Source: Ignavibacteriales bacterium (GTDB lineage Bacteria > Bacteroidota > Ignavibacteria > Ignavibacteriales > Ignavibacteriaceae). From it: a DNA stretch of 64,000 nt. Where the stretch lies: the NCBI GenBank assembly GCA_016700155.1, contig CP065001.1:1-64000 (forward strand). The letters are read 5' to 3'. Positions 19,379 through 29,700 of the stretch are shown here, piece after piece. Position 1 is the stretch's first letter; each line of letters opens with the position of its first letter. The notes under the pieces were generated by a model. That model had not been told where the DNA came from. It worked only from the letters and a program-made list of their open reading frames with translations, and searched no databases. The position numbers were made by a program, and so were the translations under genes.

Positions 19379-21952
19379 TTAAAGCATTTGCGAAATAGTC
19401 TCGGTTAGTTCAGCTATAATAAACTGGTAATCGTTAGGCGAGATTTTTTTCCCTTTACGGTCAAGCACATAAAATGAATCGACAATATCATCACCTTTGG
19501 TAGAAATCTTAGCAAAGTAGATAATCAGTCCCAGTTCGTTCATTTTGTTTGTAACCTGGTAAAGGAAACCAAGGCGGTCGGGAGAAAACACATCAATGAT
19601 AGTGTACTTTTCATGTTTCTCAAAAACAATTTTCACTTTGCCTGTTCTTTTGAAGAACTTACTTTCAATACGCCACCAGCGTGATTTCATCTTGGTAAAT
19701 TCCTGGTTAAGCTGAAGCATACCTGTTACAACGGATTCAAAGTCCTGTTCAATTCTTGCATACCTGTCTTTGTCAATCATTTTGTGTGTGCGGAATTCCG
19801 TTACATTAAATGTATCGATTACTATCCCGTCTTTACGAGTAAAGATCTTTGCGTCATGAATGTTCGCATCATTTATAGATAATACTCCGCACAAACGTGA
19901 AAGCAGTGATGGAAAATCTTTTGTTATAACAGTGATGTTTGTAAAATCATTCAGTTCGTTAAACAACACTGAGATAATATTCCCTTTGCGAATCTCTTCT
20001 ATATGCCGCGCAATTTCTTTTTCACTGAACTGGCTGGCATAGGCAATATCATTGATCGAATCAAAATGTTCCTGCACGTGCGATTCGGAAATATTTTTTG
20101 AATGCTTGCTTATTTCTTTGTGCGCAATGTAAGTGGATGAAATGAGGAGTTCCTCACCGCTCATCTGTTCTTCAAGCATTGCTTTGGCTTTTCGGTAAAG
20201 CTCTGCGAGCAAATCACTTTTCCATGAAGTCCATACTGCCGGATTTACAGCCGAGAGGTCGGCGAAGGTTACAAGATACAGCAGATCAAGTTCACGTACC
20301 GAAGTAAATTTTGATGTAAAATTATTAAGAGTTTCCGGATCATTAAGATTTCTTCTGAATGCTATTTGCTCCATCAGCAGATGGTTACGGACAAGGAAAG
20401 TTACCATGTCAATTTCTTCTTCACTGTAGCCCAGCCGGTACATTACTGTTGCAGCCATTTCAGCGCCTATAATTTCATGACCTGATATATCAACAGGTTT
20501 TGCAATATCATGAAAAATTAATGCAAGATAAAGTATTTCCTTCTCTTTAAGTGCAGTAAAAATTTTACCGAGAGATGAATTTTCTTTTTCAAGTTTTTCA
20601 ACATTCTTAATTGTGATAAGCGTATGTTCATCAGCCGTATAACAATGGTAAACACCGTGTTGAAGAAAACCGACAAGGTCCTTAAACTCAGGAAGGAAAG
20701 CAGCTAGTATCCCAAGTTCATTCATTATGGAAAGTGTTTGTCCCACATTCTTTGGGAGTTTAAGTATCTCCCTGAAAAAAACTGATGAACCCGGATCGTC
20801 AGCATCAGCCTCTTCATCATTTTCAATTTTTTCCACTATGAGTGAACGAAGCTTTTCATCGAAGTGCGCGCCGTGCAAACCGCGGTAGTAGCAGGCTCTC
20901 AGAATATCTGAAAAAGTCAGTCCTTCATTCTTAACAGATGATATTGTTTTACCTTTTATTGAATAACTGTCATCAAGGTCGATTGAGAATGAATCCGGTA
21001 AAGTATAGGAAATTGACTCGTTGAATTTTTTAATGAGTGCTTTCGCAAACCGGTTGATCACATTCGTTGCTCTGAAATATTCACGCATAAACTGCTGAAG
21101 TGCGTAATCGCCCTGGTAGAACATACTCGCAATTTTTTGCTGATGTAAAAATTCAAATCTGTCGTTTTTCTGTTCAGAAATTATGTGCAATAAATTTCTA
21201 ACTGAAATAAGAAGGTTGTAACTATCAATCAGTCTGCGGCATTCATTAGGTGTAGTATAATCGAAATGTTTTATTTCATCTATAAAAATTTCCGCCTGCG
21301 TTTTTTCAATCTGTTTATTTAAAAGAATATTATGCTTAAGCATAAACATCCACTCAATGGACTGCAGGTCCCTTAATCCGCCTGCTGACAGCTTAAGATT
21401 TGGTTCAAGAACTTTTGGTGAATCGCCGTACTTGTCCCATCTGTCTGACATATCATCAATTAAATCACGAAGCAGTTTAGGTGTGGTTTCATCATTGAGT
21501 ACGGAAAAGATATGTTTATTCCATTTTTCATAAATGACAGATGAACCAAGCAAATACCGCGTTTCAAAAAACTGTGTGAATGTGTGAAGGTCGGAATTAA
21601 TATATCGTTCAATGTCATTAAACTCGCGGACGGTATGTGATGCTTCAAGACCGTTATCCCAGAACAAAGTTACAAGTTTCGAAATCTGTTCAGAGTTTTC
21701 CTCCACCGATTCTGTTATGAACATCAGATCAATATCCGAATAAGGAGAAAGTTCTCTTCTGCTGAAACTACCTGCAGAAGCAAGTGTAAAATTAAATTTC
21801 TCTTTGCCGCAAAGTTTTCTTATAAATTCTTCAACCAGTAAACTATACTTTATGCTGAAAGCCAGGGCATTCTTTTGAACATAATTCTCTGAAAAGAGTT
21901 TTTCTTTCTTCTCAACAAATTCTGATTTTATTTTTGCCGATGCTTCAAACAT
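19379..21952 (-). CDS. glnD: GlnD-type [protein-PII] uridylyltransferase/uridylyl-removing enzyme
   Basis: An 857-residue bifunctional nitrogen sensor by family. Domains in order: nucleotidyltransferase (residues about 55-200) with AGSFSRRELSPYSDIDLMF giving the G-S and D-x-D motif; a GlnD-specific helical region with LSAGGLRDLQ; an HD phosphohydrolase domain (about 430-560) with LIFHDIAKP; and two C-terminal ACT domains (about 680-855) that would bind glutamine. In known systems it uridylylates PII when glutamine is low and removes UMP when it is high. No glnB or amtB is in the window. It begins 29 bp after queF and is probably in one transcript with queC and queF, an unexpected pairing. Confidence 0.87.
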   Translation of the reverse strand: MFEASAKIKSEFVEKKEKLFSENYVQKNALAFSIKYSLLVEEFIRKLCGKEKFNFTLASAGSFSRRELSPYSDIDLMFITESVEENSEQISKLVTLFWDNGLEASHTVREFNDIERYINSDLHTFTQFFETRYLLGSSVIYEKWNKHIFSVLNDETTPKLLRDLIDDMSDRWDKYGDSPKVLEPNLKLSAGGLRDLQSIEWMFMLKHNILLNKQIEKTQAEIFIDEIKHFDYTTPNECRRLIDSYNLLISVRNLLHIISEQKNDRFEFLHQQKIASMFYQGDYALQQFMREYFRATNVINRFAKALIKKFNESISYTLPDSFSIDLDDSYSIKGKTISSVKNEGLTFSDILRACYYRGLHGAHFDEKLRSLIVEKIENDEEADADDPGSSVFFREILKLPKNVGQTLSIMNELGILAAFLPEFKDLVGFLQHGVYHCYTADEHTLITIKNVEKLEKENSSLGKIFTALKEKEILYLALIFHDIAKPVDISGHEIIGAEMAATVMYRLGYSEEEIDMVTFLVRNHLLMEQIAFRRNLNDPETLNNFTSKFTSVRELDLLYLVTFADLSAVNPAVWTSWKSDLLAELYRKAKAMLEEQMSGEELLISSTYIAHKEISKHSKNISESHVQEHFDSINDIAYASQFSEKEIARHIEEIRKGNIISVLFNELNDFTNITVITKDFPSLLSRLCGVLSINDANIHDAKIFTRKDGIVIDTFNVTEFRTHKMIDKDRYARIEQDFESVVTGMLQLNQEFTKMKSRWWRIESKFFKRTGKVKIVFEKHEKYTIIDVFSPDRLGFLYQVTNKMNELGLIIYFAKISTKGDDIVDSFYVLDRKGKKISPNDYQFIIAELTETISQML

Positions 21953-21981
21953 GTTTTTATGATTGACTTACTTATTAAAAG

Positions 21982-22353
21982 TTATTTGAGTCTGCTGGTT
22001 ATATTTTTCTTGTATTCCACTTCCACTATCGATGAAATTCCGCCACGAACATTAAACTCAGCAGTAAGCAGCATATACCTTGGCTTTGTCGCTTTTACAA
22101 GATCATCAAGGATCATATTAGTAACGCTCTCATAAAAAATCCCATCGTTCCTGTAAGCGTTTAGATAAATCTTTAGTGATTTAAGTTCAACACAAAGTTT
22201 ATCTGGAATGTATGTAAGAGTTAAAGTAGCAAAATCCGGCTGCCCAGTCTTCGGACATAAGGACGTAAACTCAGGCGCAATGTGTGTTATGTGATAATCC
22301 CTGTTTGGGTATTTGTTATCAAATACTTCGAGTAGTTTATGTTTGTTGGTCAT
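21982..22353 (-). CDS. queF: NADPH-dependent preQ0 reductase (7-cyano-7-deazaguanine reductase), unimodular
   Basis: A 123-residue T-fold enzyme reducing preQ0 to preQ1 in queuosine synthesis. The QueF motif EFTSLCPKTGQPDF is complete: Cys33 would form the thioimide and Asp40 is the general acid. ELKSLKIYL and YRNDGIF also match. At the spacing where the Bacillus-type enzyme has His-Glu (41 residues after Cys), this protein has Tyr74-Glu75, so the Glu is kept and the His is changed. The gene starts 10 bp after queC and precedes glnD by 29 bp. Confidence 0.92.
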   Translation of the reverse strand: MTNKHKLLEVFDNKYPNRDYHITHIAPEFTSLCPKTGQPDFATLTLTYIPDKLCVELKSLKIYLNAYRNDGIFYESVTNMILDDLVKATKPRYMLLTAEFNVRGGISSIVEVEYKKNITSRLK

Positions 22354-22363
22354 AATGAAATAA

Positions 22364-23068
22364 TTAATTGTTGAATGAATAAACCGGTCTTTCTAAATAC
22401 TTTATCGGGTCTTCAAACCCAACCTGCTGAAACCCGCGTAAACGTAATGCACAGCTGTCGCATACCCCGCATGCTTCGTCTTCATTCTGATAACAGCTCC
22501 AGGTTAAATGAAGCGGTGCATCAAGTTCAATTCCTTTGTTTACTATTTGTGCTTTTGAAAAATTTATTATCGGGGTGATGATATTTATTTTTGTTTCAGG
22601 TTTTGTTCCAAGGTCGATTATTTTTTCATAAGCTGAGAAAAACTCCGGTCGGCAGTCAGGGTAACCGGATGAATCTTCAAACACAGCGCCGATAAATACA
22701 GCTCTTGCATTAAGCACTTCAGCCCAACTGACACATGCTGATAAAATATTTGCATTTCTAAATGGCACATAAGAAGAAGGGATTTCTTTGTTGTTCAGAT
22801 CAGCCTTTGTTACATCAATGCTTTTATCTGTTAACGATGATCCGCCGATTTTTGATAAATGTGTATAATCGATCACTAATCTGTGTTTTACTTTATAATG
22901 ATCCGAAATATCGTTGAAAGATTTCAATTCCCGTTTTTCAGTTCTTTGACCGTAATTAATATGAGCAAATGCAAGTTCATACTCCATTGCAGCGATTGCT
23001 GCTGTTACACAGCTATCCATCCCCCCGCTTAAGGCTATTACAGCGATATTTGATTTTTCAGTTTTCAT
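22364..23068 (-). CDS. queC: 7-cyano-7-deazaguanine (preQ0) synthase
   Basis: A 234-residue ATP-dependent enzyme turning 7-carboxy-7-deazaguanine into preQ0. The PP-loop motif ALSGGMDSCV is at the N-terminus; the zinc-binding cysteines appear near the end as CYQNEDEACGVCDSC, with RLRGF after them, which is typical of QueC. The length is normal. It is first in a probable queC-queF-glnD transcript; queA, a later step, is 16 kb away on the other strand. I looked for a preQ1 riboswitch in the 189 bp upstream and saw no convincing one. Confidence 0.92.
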   Translation of the reverse strand: MKTEKSNIAVIALSGGMDSCVTAAIAAMEYELAFAHINYGQRTEKRELKSFNDISDHYKVKHRLVIDYTHLSKIGGSSLTDKSIDVTKADLNNKEIPSSYVPFRNANILSACVSWAEVLNARAVFIGAVFEDSSGYPDCRPEFFSAYEKIIDLGTKPETKINIITPIINFSKAQIVNKGIELDAPLHLTWSCYQNEDEACGVCDSCALRLRGFQQVGFEDPIKYLERPVYSFNN

Positions 23069-23257
23069 TAATTGAATTCAAAAATACTAAAAAGGGTTTT
23101 CATTTAACAGGTATCCTGATTATCGTCATATTAATTAACAGCAGAGTGACTTAATCCTCCAAAACTAACAACGAGTTGCAAAGACTAACACCTTTTGCTT
23201 GCACTTTTAATCTTTATTAAGTTTGCAAAGAATTATTTTTAAAGGAAAGAGGATTCA

Positions 23258-24013
23258 ATGCGAAATAAAATTATTGCCGGTAACTGGAAAATGTTCAATG
23301 ATATTACCGAATCACAAAACCTGATTACAAAGCTCATAAGTGGTTTAAGCGGGTTAACGTTAAAATGTGAAGTAGTCATTTGTCCGCCTTACACATCATT
23401 AAGTGAAGCCGGAAATCTTGTTAAAAATTCATCCGTTAAACTTGGTGCACAGAATATGTATTTTGAAGACAACGGCGCTTTTACCGGAGAAGTTTCCGCA
23501 TCAATGTTAAAAAGTACGGGATGTGAATATGTTATTCTTGGTCACTCAGAAAGAAGAACAATATTTGGCGAGAATGATCAGTTAATAAATAAGAAAGTCA
23601 TTAAAGCATTAAACAGTGGGTTGAATCCTATTTTCTGTATTGGTGAAACTCTTTCTGAAAGGGAAAGCGGGATTACATTTGATGTTATTAAACGTCAGGT
23701 GACAGAAGGTTTAAAAAATGTTTCGTCCATTGAACTATCAAAATTAGTCATTGCTTATGAACCTGTTTGGGCAATTGGTACAGGTAAAACAGCAACACCC
23801 GAGCAGGCGCAGGAAGTTCATGCTTTTATACGGAGCTTAATATCTGAACTGTATTCGTCTGATGAGGCTTCTAAAATTGTAATTCAATACGGCGGATCGG
23901 TAAAACCAGAGAATGCTGCAGAATTGCTCAGACAACCGGATATTGATGGTGCATTGGTGGGCGGTGCTTGCTTAAAAGCAGATTCATTCATTTCAATAAT
24001 AAGATCAATTTAA
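23258..24013 (+). CDS. tpiA: Triosephosphate isomerase
   Basis: A 251-residue glycolytic enzyme interconverting dihydroxyacetone phosphate and glyceraldehyde 3-phosphate. All catalytic signatures are visible: AGNWKMF with Lys11, ILGHSERR with the electrophilic His, AYEPVWAIGTG with the catalytic Glu and loop 6, and YGGSVKPEN for phosphate binding. AAAGGAAAGAGG lies upstream as a strong Shine-Dalgarno. A single gene, divergent from queC and closed by a hairpin at 24029-24053. Confidence 0.96.
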   Translation: MRNKIIAGNWKMFNDITESQNLITKLISGLSGLTLKCEVVICPPYTSLSEAGNLVKNSSVKLGAQNMYFEDNGAFTGEVSASMLKSTGCEYVILGHSERRTIFGENDQLINKKVIKALNSGLNPIFCIGETLSERESGITFDVIKRQVTEGLKNVSSIELSKLVIAYEPVWAIGTGKTATPEQAQEVHAFIRSLISELYSSDEASKIVIQYGGSVKPENAAELLRQPDIDGALVGGACLKADSFISIIRSI

Positions 24014-24028
24014 AATATTATTTTTTAG

Positions 24029-24053
24029 TCCTCCCGGGATTCATCCGGGAGGA
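24029..24053 (+). terminator. Stem-loop after tpiA
   Basis: A perfect 9-bp G+C-rich stem TCCTCCCGG / CCGGGAGGA with a 7-nt loop. The T tract after it is weak (GTTT), but six T precede it, so it could also work on the opposite strand. Confidence 0.65.
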
Positions 24054-24189
24054 TAGTTTAAAATCCTTCTAAATTTAAGCAATAAAAGAGCTTAACTGAT
24101 AATTATATCCGGTCTTCTCAATTGATTTCCCCTCGTTTCTGTCGTATATTTGACAGTTTATTTTACAGAAATTAGGACAAAAGCGCCGG

Positions 24190-26784
24190 ATGGGATGCCC
24201 CAGAATCAAGTTTTTTTTAATCATACTTACATTATTTCTTTGTAATACATCTTCTTTTGCTCAGGTCATCTTTAACGAACCCCCTAAGTACCAGATAAAT
24301 TTAAGTGATTCAGTATTTTTTGATATAAATGAAAAGAGAAACCTGATCTCATTAAATGGTAAATGGAAGGTTTCACCAAATGAAGAAGATGCTCAGTCAG
24401 TTTCTGTTAACATCCCTTCAATATTTAAAGGTGATGCTGAACTTATTTTTACCAGGAATTTTTCTCTTTCACAAAATTTGATAAACAGGAATAAACTTAA
24501 ACTCTTTTTTATGGGGATTAATTATTCCGCAGACATTTCCGTTAACAACATTATTATTTACAGGCACACCGGGGGTGAATATCCGTTTCATCTGGATCTT
24601 CCAAAAGATGTTTTAACCTCTGAGAAAGATAATATCCTTTCAGTAAAAGTTTTTTATAAACTTGATTCAAAAAATACAATTCCATTAAAGCAAAGATTTT
24701 TATTCCCTCAGAACTTCGGCGGAATTATTAAAGATATATATATCCATCTTACACCAAATGTTTCTGTCGCCGATTTTTCCTGTAGATATAACCTGGATGA
24801 TTCTAAAAATACAGCCAGGTTAAACTTTTATACAAGGATTGAGAATAAGGATTTCAAAAATATTTTTGATTCAACTCAAACCACAACCGATTTTGCTTAC
24901 AGGATAAAACTTATCTCTCCTGATGGAAATACCACAAACATTTTACAGGATGAAAAATTTTCACTTCTTCCTAATAAAGAAAAAAATTTTAACGGGAGTT
25001 ATGAATTAAAGTCCCCCGTTTTATGGAGCCCGGCTTCACCCCAGTATTATATGCTTCAAATAGAAATTGTACGTGATGATATTCTCGTTGATAAAACATT
25101 ACGTCGGATTTCATTCTATTCTCTTGTTTCGGGAAAAGATTCACTTACATTTAATGGTCAGAAATTTAGTCTGGACGGAATAACGTACATCCCTGCTTTT
25201 TATGATTACGGCAATCTTACTTCTTTTGAAAAAATGGAGAAAGACATCAGGATAATTAAGCAGACAGGATTTAATGTAATCAGGTTTGCTAAATCTGTTC
25301 CTCATCCATACTACCTTACACTTTGTGAACGTTACGGCTTGCTTGCGTTTATAGAACTTCCCATGAACGGAATGCCCGGAGCGCTTGCAGAGGATAACAA
25401 TTTTGTTGAACGGACAAAAAACTATCTTACCAACTTTCTTAAAGTTTACAAAGATTACTCATCCGTAGCAGCAATAGGTGCCGGCGGAGGGTATCTGTCA
25501 GAATTGGGAACACATCAAACCGTTCTTAACCAATTGATATCGCATATAAAAAAGACTACCGGCAAGCTGACGTATGCTTCGTTTGCAAATTATGTTATTA
25601 AACCGGTCGATAATTGTGATCTGTACGGTTTGGAATTTTATAACCATCAGCCTTCTGAGTTTACAAATAAGATTCAGACATTGATCGATGAATTTGGTTC
25701 AGGTAAAATATTTATCAGCGAGGCAACATATCCTGTTTATGCAGGCAACAGTGACGGTTATCTTAATGAACATTCCTACGAAGCGCAGGCAAAATATTTT
25801 GATGAACTGCTTCAGTACTGTGAATCAATGCAGCTGCCCGGTTATTTCCTGAATACAATGTTTGATTACAGGGGTGATTATTCAAGTCTCACTTCAGGTT
25901 ATAATAAAGAATCAATTTATAATATTGGAATACTAGGTGAAGACAGAAGAACCGACAGGATTTCTTATAAAGTGATTTCAAACCGGCTGCATAATTCTGA
26001 AAAAGTGACTATTCCGATAGGTACAAAAAAAGACGATGCACCAATGGTGTTGAATATTTTCGGGTTGGTACTTGCACTCGCGATTGGAATAATGGTAAAC
26101 TCTGGAAGAAAGTTCCGTGAAGATGCATCACGTGCATTATTAAGACCATATAATTTTTATGCTGATGTAAGGGATCAAAGGATTATCAGCGGATACCATT
26201 CAGTTTTTCTCGCGCTGATAGTTTCTTCTGTTTCCGGGTTACTGCTGACTAACCTGCTGTTTTATTTTAAAGACAGCATAATGATAGAAAAGATACTTCT
26301 TGCATTTGGCTCACCGGGATTAATTAAAACTTTCGGATACCTGGCATGGAATCCTGTTTCTGCTTTATTGTGGCTGACCCTGGTTTCCGGAGCCGCATTA
26401 ATTTTATTAACTGTTGTTATCAAGCTGGCTTCATTTTTTGTAAGGAACCGTGTTTACCTTTCAAGTGTATTCTTCACAGTTGCGTGGTCATACCTTCCTT
26501 TAGTGCTGCTCATTCCTGTAGGCATAGTTTTGTATCGATTACTTAGCGCTGAAGTTGCAAACATTTACATCTATGTCGCACTTATTCTTTTTACCATTTG
26601 GATTTTCTACAGGCTTATTAAAGGTATCTACGTTATATTCGATGTCAACCCCGGCAGTGTTTATTTCTATAGTGCCATAGCTGTACTGCTGATAGCAGGT
26701 TTTGTAGTTGTGTACTATGAAATTAATAACTCCGTAATTCAATACCTCGGCTTTGTGTTCGATCAATATAATATTATTCATTAG
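24190..26784 (+). CDS. GH2-like protein with C-terminal six-helix membrane domain
   Basis: An 864-residue protein with a signal peptide (1-25, ending SSFAQ). Residues about 50-200 match the GH2 sugar-binding jelly roll (LNGKWKV, DISVNNI, GGIIKDIYIHL); about 200-300 an Ig-like domain; about 310-600 a GH2-type TIM barrel (FSLDGITYIPAF, GFNVIRFA). A nucleophile-like Glu511 is in IFISEATYP, but the usual acid/base pair Asn-Glu is missing: the segment reads IGAGGGYLSELG. Residues about 617-860 hold six hydrophobic helices, resembling Yip1-like membrane domains. So a membrane-anchored, probably periplasmic-facing carbohydrate-binding or degenerate hydrolase protein. It ends 8 bp before smc. Confidence 0.75.
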   Translation: MGCPRIKFFLIILTLFLCNTSSFAQVIFNEPPKYQINLSDSVFFDINEKRNLISLNGKWKVSPNEEDAQSVSVNIPSIFKGDAELIFTRNFSLSQNLINRNKLKLFFMGINYSADISVNNIIIYRHTGGEYPFHLDLPKDVLTSEKDNILSVKVFYKLDSKNTIPLKQRFLFPQNFGGIIKDIYIHLTPNVSVADFSCRYNLDDSKNTARLNFYTRIENKDFKNIFDSTQTTTDFAYRIKLISPDGNTTNILQDEKFSLLPNKEKNFNGSYELKSPVLWSPASPQYYMLQIEIVRDDILVDKTLRRISFYSLVSGKDSLTFNGQKFSLDGITYIPAFYDYGNLTSFEKMEKDIRIIKQTGFNVIRFAKSVPHPYYLTLCERYGLLAFIELPMNGMPGALAEDNNFVERTKNYLTNFLKVYKDYSSVAAIGAGGGYLSELGTHQTVLNQLISHIKKTTGKLTYASFANYVIKPVDNCDLYGLEFYNHQPSEFTNKIQTLIDEFGSGKIFISEATYPVYAGNSDGYLNEHSYEAQAKYFDELLQYCESMQLPGYFLNTMFDYRGDYSSLTSGYNKESIYNIGILGEDRRTDRISYKVISNRLHNSEKVTIPIGTKKDDAPMVLNIFGLVLALAIGIMVNSGRKFREDASRALLRPYNFYADVRDQRIISGYHSVFLALIVSSVSGLLLTNLLFYFKDSIMIEKILLAFGSPGLIKTFGYLAWNPVSALLWLTLVSGAALILLTVVIKLASFFVRNRVYLSSVFFTVAWSYLPLVLLIPVGIVLYRLLSAEVANIYIYVALILFTIWIFYRLIKGIYVIFDVNPGSVYFYSAIAVLLIAGFVVVYYEINNSVIQYLGFVFDQYNIIH

Positions 26785-26792
26785 TCAGACGA

Positions 26793-29700
26793 TTGTATTT
26801 ATCTAAATTAGAAATATTAGGTTTCAAGTCGTTCGCACAAAAAACGACCGTCAATTTTAACGAAGGAGTAACATCCATCGTAGGTCCTAACGGATGCGGA
26901 AAGACTAATATCGTTGATGCTATAAGATGGTGCCTTGGTGAACAACGAAGCGGTGCTTTGCGAAGCGATAAAATGGAAAACGTAATTTTCAACGGAACCT
27001 CCAGCCGCAAACCAATGGGCATGGCTGAAGTATCGCTAACAATTGAAAATACAAAAGGTATACTTCCCACCGAATACACAGACGTAACAATAACAAGAAG
27101 AATATTCCGTTCAGGCGAAAGCGAATACCTGCTTAATAAAAATATCTGCAGGCTTAAAGATATAACCAACCTTTTCCTTGATACAGGAATAGGCGCTAAC
27201 GCGTACTCAGTCATTGAATTGAAAATGGTTGAGACGATTCTTAGCAGTAAAGCGGAAGAACGCAGAATAATGTTTGAAGAAGCTGCGGGAATCAATAAAT
27301 ACAAACTTCGCAGACGACTCGCGTTAAGAAAACTCGATGAAGTGAAAGCCGATCTTACAAGAGTTAATGATATTGTGTCCGAAGTTGAAAAGAAAGTTAA
27401 CTCACTTGAACGTCAGGCAAAAAAAGCGGACAGGTACAATAAGATTTCATCAACATTAAGAGAGCTTGAACTTGATCTTGCCGAACGTGAACTGGCTTTG
27501 TTCAATTTTCAGAAGTCAGAAGCAAAGACACGCAAGGAAGAGAATTTTAAAACAAAGCTTTCGCTGGAATCAGAACTTTCAAGGCTGGATGATGAAATAA
27601 AAGAAGTAAAATCAAACCTGTTAGCGCTTGAATCAAAGCTTAAGGAAAAGCAAACCGAGCTGAACCTGCAGACAGAAAAAATTTACAACTCCCAGAACCA
27701 GATATCCTTATCAGAAGAACGGAACAGATCTTTAGAAAAAAATATTGAACGATTCAGAAAAGAAATTGAAGAACTTAAGATAAATCTTGAAAGCTCCAGA
27801 CTTTTAATAAATAATTCTGATTCGGAAATGAATTCGGTCAGGAATAAGATCGGGCAAGCTGAAAAAGAAAAAGAGGAACTGAATCTGAATGTCGAATCAT
27901 TAAAAGTTGAACTCGACGAAAAAAGATCCTCACTCAAGAACATCACAGAAGATCAGCTTGAAAAGTTTAAAGAGATTGCAAACAAATCAAATGACCTTTC
28001 CAATATTGAATCTACTCTTCAAAGCAGGAATAACTCAATTCAAAAACTGAATGAGAAAATATCTTCTTTGACAGGTAACATCGCAAAGACAGTCGGGTTT
28101 ATTGAAGACCTCTCTAATGAAAAATCAGAAACAGAAAAACGTCTTGCTGAAACGGAACTTCTTTACACAAGAAAGCAGCAGGAAAAAGAAGAACTGGAAA
28201 AAGCTCTAACACCACTTAAAGAAAAAGAGCTTGAAGAAAAAAGTCTGATAAATGCGCTCAAAGAGAAAATAAGTTTTGTGCAAAATCTTATTGATAATCT
28301 TGAAGGCATATCAAAGGGTGCAAAATACCTGCTTGAAAATAACGGCTGGTCAAAAAGTGATAAAACCCTGGTTGCACATGCCGGTAATGCTTCTGATGAA
28401 CTACGTTTCGCTGTTGAGGCTGCACTTAAAAATAATCTTAATAATCTTCTGGTTGAGTCTGTTGAAGAGTTGAGAAAAGGCATTCAGCAGTTAAAGAGAA
28501 ATAAAGTCGGCAAAGCGTCGTTTCTGATACTTGATCCGGACATTCAAAACAAGAAAAATATTTTACAGCGTCTCAGTGATTACTTTGAATCAAGAAAAGC
28601 AAAAAAACTTTCAGGTGAAACCGGGTTCAAAGCATGGGCAAAAGATTGTATTCAGACTGATGTAAAGTGGAAACCATTTTTCGATAGTATGCTAAGCGGC
28701 ATTGCTATTGTCGATACACTGGAGACGGCGTTAAATCTTCACAGGTCATATCCTTCATTTACTATCACCACATTGAATGGTGATTACCTTGATAAATCCG
28801 GAATTGTTGAAGCCGGCTCGGAACCAAAGCCTGATGATTCATTGTTCGGAAGAAAGCAATTACTTGAAAATCTTAAAAATGAATTTCCCGCTAAAGAAAA
28901 AATACTTGGGAAGTTGAGAGATGAAATTAAAGAGACAGAAGAAAAGATTGATAGTATTGATCTGAAAGTGCTTTCAGAAAAAGGCAGACTGCTTGTTAAC
29001 GATATTGCTAATCTTGAAAAGCAAATATCACAGTTCGGTTTTGAAAAGGACCGTGCATCGGATGAAATTGAAAAAGCACGACGTGAAATAAATGAGCTTG
29101 CGGCGGAATCAAATTCTCTTGATAACCAAAAGAATAAACTTAAGTCCGAACTTGATAATCTTGAGCAGATAAAATTATCAATTGATACAAAACTGAACGA
29201 TCTAGAAAAAGATTTCGGGTTAAGTGAAGCCTCGTTCAATTCCGCAATCGAAGAAAGAAACAAAATTAGTTTATTGCTGGAAAGATTATCCGGTGAATTA
29301 AAGAACATTAACAATTCTGTTAAGCACGCTGAGGAATCAATTGAAGCGACAAGCCGTTCAATTCAAAAAAGGACTGATGATATCTCGGCTTCAAATGAAG
29401 AATTAACTTTGCTTGCCTCGGTTCTTTCCGAAGAACAAAAAAAATTATCAGAGCTTGAATCTCTTAAGTCTGTTCTGAATGATGAAGAAAAAAATATTTC
29501 ACAGGAATATACTGCCGTAAGAAATACCATTTCTGAAACTGAATCTCACTCAACATCATTGAGGAAGCAGAGAGAACAAACACTCGATGAAATACATTCA
29601 TCAGATATGAGGCTGAATGAACTTGAGATTAAGACAGAAAATCTTCTTCAGAATGTTCAGGAAAATTATTCGCTTAAAGTTGAACTGAAACAGTTTGATG

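Noticed and set aside
23177..23230. Direct repeat TTGCAAAG before tpiA as operator
   Set aside because: Two 8-bp copies in an A+T-rich gap can arise by chance, and no regulator or promoter box supports them.
23069..23257. PreQ1 riboswitch before queC
   Set aside because: The region has no clear short hairpin with the C-rich loop and A-rich tail of known preQ1 classes on the minus strand.
26774..27304. 176-codon minus-strand frame over the smc start
   Set aside because: It lies opposite conserved SMC Walker A coding sequence and has no recognisable protein features.
28784..29314. Minus-strand frame of 176 codons in the smc coiled coil
   Set aside because: Ser/Phe-rich antisense of a Glu/Lys/Leu-rich coiled coil; no evidence for a gene.
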